The translations under genes were made by a program, and so were the position numbers. Positions 29,620-39,007 of a stretch of 64,000 nt of DNA are shown here, piece after piece. The stretch is from assembly GCA_047621665.1 (NCBI GenBank), contig JBLHMB010000001.1:124001-188000 (forward strand). The letters run 5' to 3'. This stretch comes from Actimicrobium sp047621665 (GTDB taxonomy: Bacteria > Pseudomonadota > Gammaproteobacteria > Burkholderiales > Burkholderiaceae_D). The notes under the pieces were generated by a model. The model ran no database searches. It was given only the letters and a program-made list of their open reading frames with translations, and had not been told where the DNA came from. Every line of letters starts with the position of its first letter. The first letter of the stretch is position 1.

Positions 29620-30315
29620 CTACAACTTGCCCGGCAACGGTTGAAACGCCTTGCGCTCGCTGTAGCGGTCGGTCAGATAATCCGAGCGGTCCCGTACCAG
29701 CAGCGTGAACTTCACCAACTCTTCCATCACGTCGGCCAGCCGGTCGTAATACGCCGACGGCTTCATGCGCCCGGCCTCATCAAATTCTTCATAGGCCTTG
29801 GCCACCGACGACTGGTTCGGAATGGTCACCATGCGCATCCAGCGTCCCAGCACCCGCAGCGCATTGACGGTATTGAACGACTGTGAGCCGCCGCTGACCT
29901 GCATCACGGCCAGTGTTCGGCCTTGGGTTGGCCGTAACGAACCGAGTTCCAGTGGCAGCCAGTCGATCTGTGACTTGAAGATGCCGGTCAGCGTGCCGTG
30001 CCGTTCCGGGCTGCACCAGACCTGACCCTCCGACCATTGCGATAACGCGCGTAACTCCTGCACCTTCGGATGATCCGGCGTGACGCTGTCGACCATCGGC
30101 AAATCGCGCGGATCGAAGACGCGGGTTTCGGCGCCAAAATGCTGCAGCAGACGTTCGGCTTCAAGTGTCAGCAACTTGCTGTACGAGCGTTCGCGCAACG
30201 AGCCATACAGCAACAGGATGCGGGGTGCATGGGTCGCGCGTGCTTCCGGTTCAAGCCGGTCGAGTGCGGGCAGCGCCAGATGCGCGCCGCTGATGTTGGG
30301 CAGGTCGGCGATCAT
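29620..30315 (-). CDS. arsH: ArsH, NADPH-dependent FMN reductase of arsenic resistance
   Basis: A flavodoxin-like protein of 231 residues from MIADLPNISGAHLAL. It has the phosphate-binding GSLRERSYSKLL loop, SPERHGTLTGIFKSQIDWL and the characteristic RPTQGRTLAVMQVSGGSQSFN. Characterised ArsH proteins oxidise trivalent organoarsenicals. Its ATG overlaps the arsC stop (ATGA), so it is the last cistron of an arsR-arsC-arsH operon. Confidence 0.95.
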   Translation of the reverse strand: MIADLPNISGAHLALPALDRLEPEARATHAPRILLLYGSLRERSYSKLLTLEAERLLQHFGAETRVFDPRDLPMVDSVTPDHPKVQELRALSQWSEGQVWCSPERHGTLTGIFKSQIDWLPLELGSLRPTQGRTLAVMQVSGGSQSFNTVNALRVLGRWMRMVTIPNQSSVAKAYEEFDEAGRMKPSAYYDRLADVMEELVKFTLLVRDRSDYLTDRYSERKAFQPLPGKL

Positions 30316-30737
30316 GGCTGAATGCGCTTGCCGCTGTCCGTGATGACCGCTTCGCCGTCTTCCTTGCTGAACGCGGCGCGTTGCGCATCCACCAGAATAT
30401 CGAGTACCAGTTCGGACGGCCGGCACAGGCGCACGCCGAGCGGCGTGATCACGAACGGCCGGTTGACCAGGATCGGATCGGCCCGCATCGCGGCGAGCAA
30501 GGCGTCGTCGGTGAGGGCCGGGTTGTCGAGGCCGAGTTCGGCGTACGGCGTGCCTTTTTCGCGGATCGCCTGACGCACTGTCAGGCCGGCGCTGCGGATC
30601 AATTCGTCGAGCACTGCGCGGGTTGGCGGCTGCGTCAGGTAATCGATGATGAGGGGTTCGACACCGCTATTGCGGATCAGTGCCAGCGTGTTGCGCGAGG
30701 TACCGCAAGCAGGATTGTGATAAATGGTGACGGTCAT
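30312..30737 (-). CDS. arsC: Arsenate reductase, glutaredoxin-coupled type
   Basis: Reduces arsenate to arsenite. The 141-residue protein follows the E. coli plasmid ArsC pattern: YHNPACGTSRNTL with catalytic C11, then REKGTPYAELGLDNP and NRPFVITPLGVRLCRPSE. MTVTIYHN is the start, overlapping the arsR stop by four bases. Its product normally needs an efflux pump, and none is encoded in this window. Confidence 0.96.
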   Translation of the reverse strand: MTVTIYHNPACGTSRNTLALIRNSGVEPLIIDYLTQPPTRAVLDELIRSAGLTVRQAIREKGTPYAELGLDNPALTDDALLAAMRADPILVNRPFVITPLGVRLCRPSELVLDILVDAQRAAFSKEDGEAVITDSGKRIQP

Positions 30738-31060
30738 TGGCACTCCTTGGAAGTGATGAGGGGCGGGTTGCAGGCGTTGCCGCCACAGCAGTTGTCGGTC
30801 AGGTAGGCGAGCAGTTCGTTCATCGTGCCAAATTGCGCCGCATAAATAATCGAGCGGCCATCCTGCGTGCCGGTCACCATGCCGGCATGGCTCAATTCTT
30901 TCAGGTGGAACGAGAGCGACGACGGCGGGATGGCCAACTGTTCGGCGATCCGGCTGGCGGCCAGTCCGGCCGGGCCGGCTTGTACCAGCAGGCGAAAGAC
31001 GGCCAGCCGGGAATCGTGGGCCAGGGCAGCGAGGGCAGTAACGGCAGTTTTTGTTTCCAT
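30734..31060 (-). CDS. arsR: ArsR-family arsenite-responsive repressor
   Basis: A 108-residue winged-helix repressor. The core is LAHDSRLAVFRLLVQAGPAGL, recognition helix PPSSLSFHLKELSHAGMV and wing QDGRSIIYAA. It lacks the ELCVC metal site of E. coli ArsR. Instead a C-terminal cysteine cluster, C91-C92 and C97 (NCCGGNAC), resembles the Acidithiobacillus-type As(III) site. First gene of arsRCH, with a candidate operator abutting its start. Confidence 0.93.
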   Translation of the reverse strand: METKTAVTALAALAHDSRLAVFRLLVQAGPAGLAASRIAEQLAIPPSSLSFHLKELSHAGMVTGTQDGRSIIYAAQFGTMNELLAYLTDNCCGGNACNPPLITSKECQ

Positions 31061-31062
31061 GT

Positions 31063-31078
31063 TTCGATAATAGTCGAA
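31063..31078. promoter_or_regulatory. Candidate ArsR operator
   Basis: TTCGA, six bases, then TCGAA forms an inverted repeat ending two bases upstream of the arsR start codon. Position and symmetry suit autoregulation of arsRCH. Not tested against a matrix. Confidence 0.5.
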
Positions 31079-31206
31079 TTGAATCCATTGTGGCGGAAAT
31101 AGATCGTTGCGGAAGTAACCGCGAGTTGGTTGCTACGTATCAATCCGCTGCGCAAATGCGGCCCGCATACTGCTGCTTCCCTTTCTTGTTTGCCGGACCA
31201 ACGACG

Positions 31207-31905
31207 ATGCGCATGATCAAACAAACGCTAGCCGACCACCGCGCCGTGCTGACCTTTCTGGTTGGCATGGTGTTTTTACGCAGTGCGATTGCCGACTGGT
31301 ATTCGGTACCGTCCGGATCGATGTATCCGACGGTCATGATCGGTGACCGCATCATCGCCGAGCGGTTTGCCTACGACCTGAAAGTGCCATTCACCGATGT
31401 CGTCATCGCCCATATTGCCGACCCCCGGCGCGGCGACATCGTCACGTTTTCATCGCCCGAAGATGGCAGACGACTGATCAAGCGGCTGGTTGGCTTGCCC
31501 GGCGACACGGTCGAACTGCGCAATGACGTTCTGACTCTCAATGGCGTGCAGGCATCGTATGCCACGGCCACCGGTGCGGTGGCCACGCATACCACGCCCG
31601 ATTATCAGGGCAGGCAGGTGGTGCTGGAGGAGCGGATACTGGGCAGTCAGCGCAGCATCATGCTGATGCCGGGGCGCACTGAGGCGCGGCGCAACTTCGG
31701 TCCGATGCAGGTGCCGCGCGACCATTACCTGATGCTTGGTGACAGCCGCGACAATAGTCTTGATTCGCGCTATATCGGGTTCATCAAGCGCGCCGCGATT
31801 ACCGGCCGGGTCGGACGGGTCGCGTTTTCACTGGATGCCGAACGCCATTTTATTCCGCGCTTGGAGCGCTTCGGTGCCTCGTTGATGCACGCCGACCCGC
31901 CATGA
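31207..31905 (+). CDS. lepB: Signal peptidase I family protein
   Basis: An S26 peptidase of about 232 residues. One N-terminal membrane helix is followed by the catalytic serine block VPSGSMYPT (S38), the lysine block RRLIKRLVGLPGD, and GDSRDNSLDSR near the C-terminus. The main betaproteobacterial lepB usually sits with lepA and rnc, so this may be a second paralogue. MRMIKQTLADH was chosen, with MIKQ two codons later equally possible. A longer reading from 31051 overlaps the arsR promoter. Confidence 0.9.
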   Translation: MRMIKQTLADHRAVLTFLVGMVFLRSAIADWYSVPSGSMYPTVMIGDRIIAERFAYDLKVPFTDVVIAHIADPRRGDIVTFSSPEDGRRLIKRLVGLPGDTVELRNDVLTLNGVQASYATATGAVATHTTPDYQGRQVVLEERILGSQRSIMLMPGRTEARRNFGPMQVPRDHYLMLGDSRDNSLDSRYIGFIKRAAITGRVGRVAFSLDAERHFIPRLERFGASLMHADPP

Positions 31906-31916
31906 AACGCCCGGCC

Positions 31917-34697
31917 TCAGGCACTGGCGGGATCGCCGAACACGCTAGTCCAGAGTTGCTGTACCGCCAGCGCTTCCGTGGCAACCCGCTCCGGTGCCAC
32001 CAGCGCCTGCTCCTCGCCCTGCAAGCGCGCATGATGCTGCAGTTTGCGATAGACCCGGTAGGCATTGGCCACCGCAGCAGCCAGTGCAGCGTCAATCAGG
32101 CCCAGCCCGCTCGCCAGTTTCAGCAAGGCGATATTACCGATGTCGTCGGTCAGTTGCGGCGATGTTGAAGCATGCAACAGGACCAGGTACTGGACGATGA
32201 ATTCGATATCGATCATGCCGCCACGGTCATGCTTGAGATCGAACTGGCGATTCCGGGCCGGATGGGCGCTGGTCATCTTGTCGCGCATCGTCCTGACTTC
32301 CTGCTGCAGCGGTGCGGCCTCGCGCGGTTGGCGCAGCACGTCGAGCCGCAACAGTTCAAAGCGCTGACCGATATCGGTATCGCCAGCACAAAAGCGTGCG
32401 CGCGTGAGTGCCTGGTGTTCCCAGACCCAGGCTGATTTCAGCTGGTATTTCTCGAACGCGGCAATGGTTGAGACCAGCAACCCGCTGGCGCCGTCGGGAC
32501 GCAGCGCGATGTCGATATCGAACAGGATGCCGGCTGGTGTATGGCTGGTCATCCAGGTAATGAAGCGCTGGGCCAGCTTCGCGTATTGCGCCGGTGCTTC
32601 CGGATCGTCGTCCTCGAACAAAAAGATCACATCGAGATCCGACGAATAGCCGAGTTCCTTGCCGCCGAGCTTGCCATAGGCAATCACGGCAAATTTCGGA
32701 ATGTCGCAATGACGCTGCGGCAGCGTGTTCCACACCGCCAGAACCGTCTGGTCGACCAGGATGTCGGCCAGTGTCGATAAATGATCGGCCAGGTGCTCGA
32801 CACTAAGGTCACCTTCGATGTCCTGCGCCAGCAGGCGCAGCGTTTGCGCATGGTGCATTTCGCGCAAGGTATCCATCTGGCGTTCGGTATCCCCGGCTGT
32901 GGCGGCGAGCTGGCGCTGCAATTCGAGGCGAAAGGCAGGCCAGTCGGGTGCGGCGCGCAAGGTGCGGTCGTCCAGCAACTCATCGAGCAGGATCGGATGG
33001 CGGGTCAGGTATTTGGCGGCCCAGTCGCTGGTGCTCATCATGCGTACGACGCGCTGCAACGCATGCGGATACTCGGTCAGCAAGGCCAGATACGCGGCGC
33101 GGCGCGCTACGGTTTCCATGAAATCGAGCAGCCGGTACAACGTGATCAGTTGCATCGCGCCACAGTCGGCCAACAGCGGCAGCGCCACATTGACCAGCGC
33201 GATCAGGCGATTGCGGCTGATTTCAGGCAGTGCCTGCAGGCGGCTCGATTGCCAGGTCGACAGCAGGCGCCGTGCGCCTTCATGTGCTTCGCTAAAATCC
33301 AGTCTGGCCAGCACCGCCTCGAGTGCATCGAGCGGGTCGTCGGACAGCATTGCGTCGTGGATGCCGGGATACTCGGCGGGACGTGCACCATCAGAGCACT
33401 CCTTGTCGGCAAATATCGCATCGAACTGGGTCGATACGCATTGTCGCTGTCGTGCCAGTTCAGCCAGCAGACCGGCGGTATCGGCATAGCCCATCATGCG
33501 TGCGACGATCAGCTGGTCCGGTTCGCTGGCGGGCAGCGTGTGAGTCTGGGCATCATCGAGATATTGCAACCGGTGTTCGAGGTTGCGCAGGAACGTGTAG
33601 GCATGCAGCAGTTGGGTGACTACCTCCGGCTCCAGCAATTGCTTGTCAGCCAGCGACTCCAGAACGCCGCGGGTCGAGCGCGAGCGCAGGTCGGCATCGC
33701 GACCACCGCGAATGAGCTGGAATACCTGCGCCAGAAATTCAATCTCGCGAATGCCACCGCGGCCCAGCTTGACGTTGTTGCTGCGCTCCGGATGCCGTGC
33801 CTCGACCCGTGCCACTTCGGCGCGAATCTGCCCGTGCATGCCGCGCAATGCATCGATCGATCCGAAATCGAGATAGCGCCGGTACACAAAGGGCTGCACG
33901 ACGCTGTCGAGCGCAGCGATGTCGGCTGGCGCGCCGCAGATCGCGCGCGCCTTGACCCACGCATAGCGTTCCCACTCGCGCCCTTGCACCAGCAGGTATT
34001 CTTCGACCATGTTGATGCTGGCCACCAGCGGTCCGGCATTGCCGTTGGGCCGCAATGCCATGTCGACGCGGAAGGTGAATCCATCCTGTGTGATTTCAGA
34101 CAGGTCGCCGATCAGCCGGCGCCCGAGACGGATGAAAAATTCATGGTTCGACAGGGTGCGCTGTTGCGGCGCCGTGGGCCGCGTGTCGCCGTCTTCCGGA
34201 TACACGAAGATCAGGTCGATGTCCGACGACACATTGAGTTCGCCGCCGCCCAGCTTGCCCATCCCGAGCACGATCAGCGCTTGCGGCAAGCCGCTGTCGT
34301 CGCCGGTCGGCACGCCGTGCAGCGCTTGCAGTTCGGCGCTCAACGCCGCGACATGGGTTTGCAGCGCGAATTCGGCGAAGGCCGTCATCGTATCGACCAC
34401 CTGCGGCAGGTCACCGGCACTGGCCAGGTCGCGCGTGATCAGCGTTGACAGCAGCAAATTGCGCAGACGACGCATGGCACGCGGCAGTGCCAGACCGGCG
34501 CTGATTTCTTTTTGTAATAAGCGCGCAAACAGCGATGGGCTCAGCGATAATCCGGCAAGCTCGGCGAGCTGTGCGGCACGGGCCGGATCGGCCGCCAGCC
34601 AGCGGGCATGAAAGCGGGAGTCAACGCTAGAATCAATGCGCAATTGGCGTACATCCGAACCGGGGGCATTAGTGCTGGTCAAACTGGAATTGGTCAT
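31917..34697 (-). CDS. glnE: Glutamine synthetase adenylyltransferase / deadenylase
   Basis: Controls glutamine synthetase by reversible adenylylation in response to PII. The 926-residue protein has two nucleotidyltransferase halves: GMGKLGGGELNVSSDIDLIF in the N-terminal deadenylase and YGKLGGKELGYSSDLDVIFL in the C-terminal adenylylase. The C-terminal KHDRGGMIDIEFIVQYLV motif is intact. It converges with the lepB-like gene and is divergent from yhdP. Confidence 0.97.
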   Translation of the reverse strand: MTNSSLTSTNAPGSDVRQLRIDSSVDSRFHARWLAADPARAAQLAELAGLSLSPSLFARLLQKEISAGLALPRAMRRLRNLLLSTLITRDLASAGDLPQVVDTMTAFAEFALQTHVAALSAELQALHGVPTGDDSGLPQALIVLGMGKLGGGELNVSSDIDLIFVYPEDGDTRPTAPQQRTLSNHEFFIRLGRRLIGDLSEITQDGFTFRVDMALRPNGNAGPLVASINMVEEYLLVQGREWERYAWVKARAICGAPADIAALDSVVQPFVYRRYLDFGSIDALRGMHGQIRAEVARVEARHPERSNNVKLGRGGIREIEFLAQVFQLIRGGRDADLRSRSTRGVLESLADKQLLEPEVVTQLLHAYTFLRNLEHRLQYLDDAQTHTLPASEPDQLIVARMMGYADTAGLLAELARQRQCVSTQFDAIFADKECSDGARPAEYPGIHDAMLSDDPLDALEAVLARLDFSEAHEGARRLLSTWQSSRLQALPEISRNRLIALVNVALPLLADCGAMQLITLYRLLDFMETVARRAAYLALLTEYPHALQRVVRMMSTSDWAAKYLTRHPILLDELLDDRTLRAAPDWPAFRLELQRQLAATAGDTERQMDTLREMHHAQTLRLLAQDIEGDLSVEHLADHLSTLADILVDQTVLAVWNTLPQRHCDIPKFAVIAYGKLGGKELGYSSDLDVIFLFEDDDPEAPAQYAKLAQRFITWMTSHTPAGILFDIDIALRPDGASGLLVSTIAAFEKYQLKSAWVWEHQALTRARFCAGDTDIGQRFELLRLDVLRQPREAAPLQQEVRTMRDKMTSAHPARNRQFDLKHDRGGMIDIEFIVQYLVLLHASTSPQLTDDIGNIALLKLASGLGLIDAALAAAVANAYRVYRKLQHHARLQGEEQALVAPERVATEALAVQQLWTSVFGDPASA

Positions 34698-34801
34698 AGT
34701 GTGGAGATGTTTTCAGGAATGATGCAACGACGTGTGACTCACGAAGAACAAGGTAGTCATTCTATGCGAAGCCGCTTGCAGGGTTTGCGCAGAGTCGTCC
34801 G

Positions 34802-37800
34802 TTGACGCCCCCCGATTCCTTGTCTGCAACATCGTCCGGCCGACGCCTGACGAAGTCATGGCGCGCTGTCGTGCGCGGCTACCGTTACGTCAATGTCGCT
34901 ACCTACCACACGGTCGGCGCGCTGCTCAAGCTGTTGCTGGCGCTCTATCTGGTGCTCTGCCTGCTGTTCCTGCTGATGCGGTATCTGGTGTTGCCCAATA
35001 TTGACCAGTACAAGCCGGATGTCGAGCAACTGGCCAGTCGTGCCATCGGCCAGCCGGTCAGTATCGGTACCATCGCGGCAGCGTGGCACGGGTTGTATCC
35101 GGATCTGGTGCTTGGCAACGTGGTGATCCATGACCAACGCGGCGAGGCTGCCTTGACCTTGCCCAAAGTCGAAGCGACGCTATCGTGGTGGAGTGTGGCA
35201 GTCGCCGACCTGCGACTGCGCCGCCTGACGCTGGAGCAGCCCGATATCGATATCGTGCGGGATCCGCAGGGTCGCATTCTGGTCGCCGGCATCGCCATCG
35301 ACAGTGGCAAGCCGGGCGATAGCGCCGCTGCCGACTGGATTCTGGCACAGGATGAAATCGTTATTCGTGGCGGACGGATTCACTGGGTCGACCAGCAGCG
35401 CGGTGCACCGGAACTGATCCTGCAACAACTTGACTTCACGCTGCGCAACAGCTGGCGCGAGCACCGGGTCGCGCTCAAAGCCGTGCCGCCGGTCGCGCTG
35501 GCAGCGCCGCTCGATGTACGTGCCACGTTTAGCCATCCGCACTTCAGCACACCGATCTCCGATCCGCGCCAGTGGCGTGGCGAGCTCTATGCCGACCTGC
35601 GCGAAACCGACCTGACAGCCTGGAAAACCTGGATCGACTTGCCGTTCGACCTGCAAAGCGGTCGCGGTTCGGTGCGGACCTGGCTGAGCATTGACCGGGC
35701 CCGTATCGCCAATCTGACCATTGACGTCGACGTGGCCGGAGTCGTCACCCGTTTGCGTGAGGATTTACAACCTCTCAGCCTGAAGCGCGCCAGCGGTCGC
35801 ATTGCGGTGCGCGAAGCCCTCAATGCCAGGACCGCGATCGGCATCCCGACTTTTGGTGTGCACGGCCACACGATTGCGTTGACCGATTTTTCGATGGAGA
35901 CCGACGATGGCCTGCAGTTGCCGCTAACGACGATCACCGAAACCTACGTCGCCGCCACCGCCACGGCGCCGGAAAAAATCCAGATCCAGGCCAAGCGGCT
36001 TGATCTGGCCACGCTGGCCAATCTGGTCGAGCGCTTGCCGCTGCCGGCCGCGCAGCATCAGATGCTGGCCGACTTTGCCCCGCGCGGCCGGTTGCAGGAT
36101 TTTCAGGCCAGCTGGCAAGGCGCTTATCCGGCCATTACGACCTACAACATCAAAGGCAAGTTCAGCGGCCTGAGTCTCAGTGCCCAGCCGGCCCGCGCCG
36201 CGCAGCCGCGCACGGCCGGCAGCCCGGCGCTCGCGGCCGTGCCGGCCATTCCGGGTTTCGACAATCTGACTGGCAGCATCGATGCCTCCGACCGGCGCGG
36301 TGCGCTCGATCTGGCATCGACAAATGTCGCCGTGCGCCTGCCCGGTTACCTCAGCGATCCGCTGGTGCCGTTCGAGCAACTGACGATGCAGTCGCGCTGG
36401 GCCTTCCAGAGCAATGACCAGTTGCTGCTGCAAATCGATCAGCTCGATTTTCTGCAGGACGGTGTGCGGGTCAATGCCAGCGGCAATCATCTGTTGTCGC
36501 TGCTGGCCAATGACACCACGCCGGGTACGATGGACATGACCGCGACGGTCGCCGCGCTCGATATCAACCGGGTCGCGCGCTACCTGCCGTTGCAAACCCC
36601 GGGACCGCTGCGTGCCTGGCTGAGCGGCGCACTGCAGCAAGGGCAGGCCAGGGATGTGGTGGTTCGGATCAAGGGCGACCTCGCGCAATTTCCATTTGCC
36701 GGCAACCGGTCTGGTGACAAACCCAAGGGGATCTTTACTGTCAACGCCAGGATCGACAATGGTGCGATGCTCTATGATCCCGGTTTTTTTGGTCCTGATG
36801 GCAAGGCACCGTTGTGGCCTCTGCTGGAAAAAGTCCGTGGCACGCTGCTGATCGACCGCACCCGCCTGGAAATTCGTGGCGACAGTGCCTTGACTAAAGA
36901 CGTCGCCTTGTCGAAGGTCAGGGCAGTCGTGCCTGATCTGCTGTCGACTGATCCGCAACTCGAGATCGATGGCGAAGCCAGTGGCGCCTTGCAGGACATG
37001 GTGCGCTACGTGAATGCCAGTCCGGTGCTGGAGTGGATCGGCCGTTTTACCGATGAAACCAAAGCGGTTGGTCCCGCCAGGCTGGCACTTAAGCTGCGTT
37101 TGCCGCTGGATCACCTGATTGATGCCAAGGTCAATGGCACGCTGCAATTTATGGGTAATGACGTGACTTTGCAAAACGCGATTCCGTTGCTGGGCCAGAC
37201 TGCCGGCAAGCTCGAATTCAATGAAAAAGGGTTCACGCTTAATGGCGTACGGGCCCGCTTCCTTGGCGCGCAGTCCACCATCGCCGGTGGCTCGCAGGAG
37301 AATGGCAACATCGTCGTCAAGGTCGACGGCGGTGTGACAGCCGATGGCTTGCGCGAGACCTATCCCGATCCGGCACTACAGCGTCTGCTGCAAAAAATTT
37401 CCGGTGCCAGTCGCTACAACGCAACCATCAGCGTTAAGAAAAATCTGGCCGAAGTGATCGTCGACTCTAGTCTGCAGGGGCTGGCCCTGGACTTGCCGGT
37501 GCCGTTACGCAAAAGTGCCGTCGAGAGTCTGCCACTGCGTTTTGAGCTGGCTGGCTTGCCCGCCGATACAGCCCAAAATCAGCGCGAGGAAATCAAGGTG
37601 TCGCTGGGCAGCGCCGTGTCAGCACGGTATCTGCGCACCAAAGCTGCCGGGAAAAATGCCACCTGGCAGGTAGTGCGCGGCGGCATTGGTGTCAATACGC
37701 CGCCACCCGAGCCGGCGGATGGCCTGCATCTGAATGTCAGCTTGCGCACCCTCAACATCGACGACTGGCGTGCGCTGGTGTCTCCGGTGGGCCCGGTGGA

Positions 37801-39004
37801 AAAGCAGCGTGATACGTCGTTCGCCGCCAGCGTGGCCAGCGAGTTTGCACTGGAGCAGTTCATCGAGCCTGACGTGATGGCAGCGCGCGCGACGGAACTG
37901 ATTATTTCTGGCAAGAAGCTCGATAACGTGGTGGTCGGCGTTTCGCGCCAGAACAATGTCTGGCAAGCCAATATCGATTCCGGCCAGGCTTCCGGTTATC
38001 TGACCTGGACCGAAGCGCTGCCCGGACGCGGCCTCGGCAAGGTGACGGCACGCTTGTCGAGGTTGACCATCCCGCAGTCGGCAGCGACGCAGGTGGCCGA
38101 TCTCCTCGAGAGCAAGGACACGGCCACGCAAATCCCGGCGCTCGATATCATCGCCGAAAATTTCCAGCTGATCGGCAAGCCGTTTGGCCGGGTCGAACTA
38201 CTGGCCAATAATGTGGCGGCTGTCAGCGGGACCGAATGGCGCATCAGCAAGCTGTCGATTGCCAATCCCGACGGCACGTTGAACGCCAGCGGCAAGTTCA
38301 TCAGCCGGGATGGCAAGAGCGTGAGCAATCTGAGCTATGCGCTGGAGATTGCGGATGCCGGAAAATTGCTCGGTCGATTCGGTTTCGATAATGTTTTGCG
38401 CGGTGGAAAAGGCCAGTTGTCAGGTGATTTGACCTGGGACGGCGTACCCTTTTCGCTCGATGTGCCGAGTCTGAATGGTCAGATCCAGTTAGGCATGACG
38501 GCCGGACAATTTCTGAAAGTGGATCCGGGCGCGGCGAAACTGCTGGGCGTGCTGAGCCTGCAATCTCTGCCACGTCGGCTGGTACTGGATTTTCGCGACG
38601 TGTTTTCGGAAGGATTTGCCTTCGATGACATCACTGCCAACGCCGTCATTACCAAAGGCGTCGCCAGTACCAATAATTTCAAGATGCGCAGCGTGAATGC
38701 GACGGTGCTGCTCGATGGCTCGGTCGATGTCGCGTCCGAGACGCAAAACCTGCACGTCGTCGTGCTGCCCGAAATCAATGTCGGTGCCGCCTCGGTGGTC
38801 TACGCGCTGGCGGTCAATCCGATCATTGGTGTAGGCTCATTTCTGGCGCAATTGTTCTTGCGCGATCCGCTGATGCGCGCGTTCACTTTTGAATACGCGA
38901 TCACCGGAGCGTGGAAAGACCCGCTCGTCACCAAGCTCGATCGCAAGACCGGCGCACCGGTCGAGCCCGATCCGGTACCTGTTGAGGCCGCAAAAAAAGG
39001 ATAA
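34802..39004 (+). CDS. yhdP: YhdP family (AsmA-like) envelope protein
   Basis: A giant 1400-residue AsmA-superfamily protein. An N-terminal membrane helix (about 36-60, LLKLLLALYLVLCLLFLLMRY) is followed by a long periplasmic beta-rich region. YhdP, TamB and YdbH form bridges that move phospholipid to the outer membrane in E. coli. No in-frame ATG exists near the expected start. The frame opens at TTG 34802, with TTG 34820 or GTG further in as alternatives, and none has a clear ribosome-binding site. The nitrilase gene follows by three bases. Confidence 0.88.
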   Translation: MTPPDSLSATSSGRRLTKSWRAVVRGYRYVNVATYHTVGALLKLLLALYLVLCLLFLLMRYLVLPNIDQYKPDVEQLASRAIGQPVSIGTIAAAWHGLYPDLVLGNVVIHDQRGEAALTLPKVEATLSWWSVAVADLRLRRLTLEQPDIDIVRDPQGRILVAGIAIDSGKPGDSAAADWILAQDEIVIRGGRIHWVDQQRGAPELILQQLDFTLRNSWREHRVALKAVPPVALAAPLDVRATFSHPHFSTPISDPRQWRGELYADLRETDLTAWKTWIDLPFDLQSGRGSVRTWLSIDRARIANLTIDVDVAGVVTRLREDLQPLSLKRASGRIAVREALNARTAIGIPTFGVHGHTIALTDFSMETDDGLQLPLTTITETYVAATATAPEKIQIQAKRLDLATLANLVERLPLPAAQHQMLADFAPRGRLQDFQASWQGAYPAITTYNIKGKFSGLSLSAQPARAAQPRTAGSPALAAVPAIPGFDNLTGSIDASDRRGALDLASTNVAVRLPGYLSDPLVPFEQLTMQSRWAFQSNDQLLLQIDQLDFLQDGVRVNASGNHLLSLLANDTTPGTMDMTATVAALDINRVARYLPLQTPGPLRAWLSGALQQGQARDVVVRIKGDLAQFPFAGNRSGDKPKGIFTVNARIDNGAMLYDPGFFGPDGKAPLWPLLEKVRGTLLIDRTRLEIRGDSALTKDVALSKVRAVVPDLLSTDPQLEIDGEASGALQDMVRYVNASPVLEWIGRFTDETKAVGPARLALKLRLPLDHLIDAKVNGTLQFMGNDVTLQNAIPLLGQTAGKLEFNEKGFTLNGVRARFLGAQSTIAGGSQENGNIVVKVDGGVTADGLRETYPDPALQRLLQKISGASRYNATISVKKNLAEVIVDSSLQGLALDLPVPLRKSAVESLPLRFELAGLPADTAQNQREEIKVSLGSAVSARYLRTKAAGKNATWQVVRGGIGVNTPPPEPADGLHLNVSLRTLNIDDWRALVSPVGPVEKQRDTSFAASVASEFALEQFIEPDVMAARATELIISGKKLDNVVVGVSRQNNVWQANIDSGQASGYLTWTEALPGRGLGKVTARLSRLTIPQSAATQVADLLESKDTATQIPALDIIAENFQLIGKPFGRVELLANNVAAVSGTEWRISKLSIANPDGTLNASGKFISRDGKSVSNLSYALEIADAGKLLGRFGFDNVLRGGKGQLSGDLTWDGVPFSLDVPSLNGQIQLGMTAGQFLKVDPGAAKLLGVLSLQSLPRRLVLDFRDVFSEGFAFDDITANAVITKGVASTNNFKMRSVNATVLLDGSVDVASETQNLHVVVLPEINVGAASVVYALAVNPIIGVGSFLAQLFLRDPLMRAFTFEYAITGAWKDPLVTKLDRKTGAPVEPDPVPVEAAKKG

Positions 39005-39007
39005 GCG

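Noticed and set aside
32781..34448. 555-codon rightward frame opposite glnE
   Set aside because: Antisense shadow; GlnE motifs are complete on the minus strand.
35924..37174. 416-codon leftward frame opposite yhdP
   Set aside because: His/Gln/Arg-rich composition typical of antisense; YhdP continues intact through the region.
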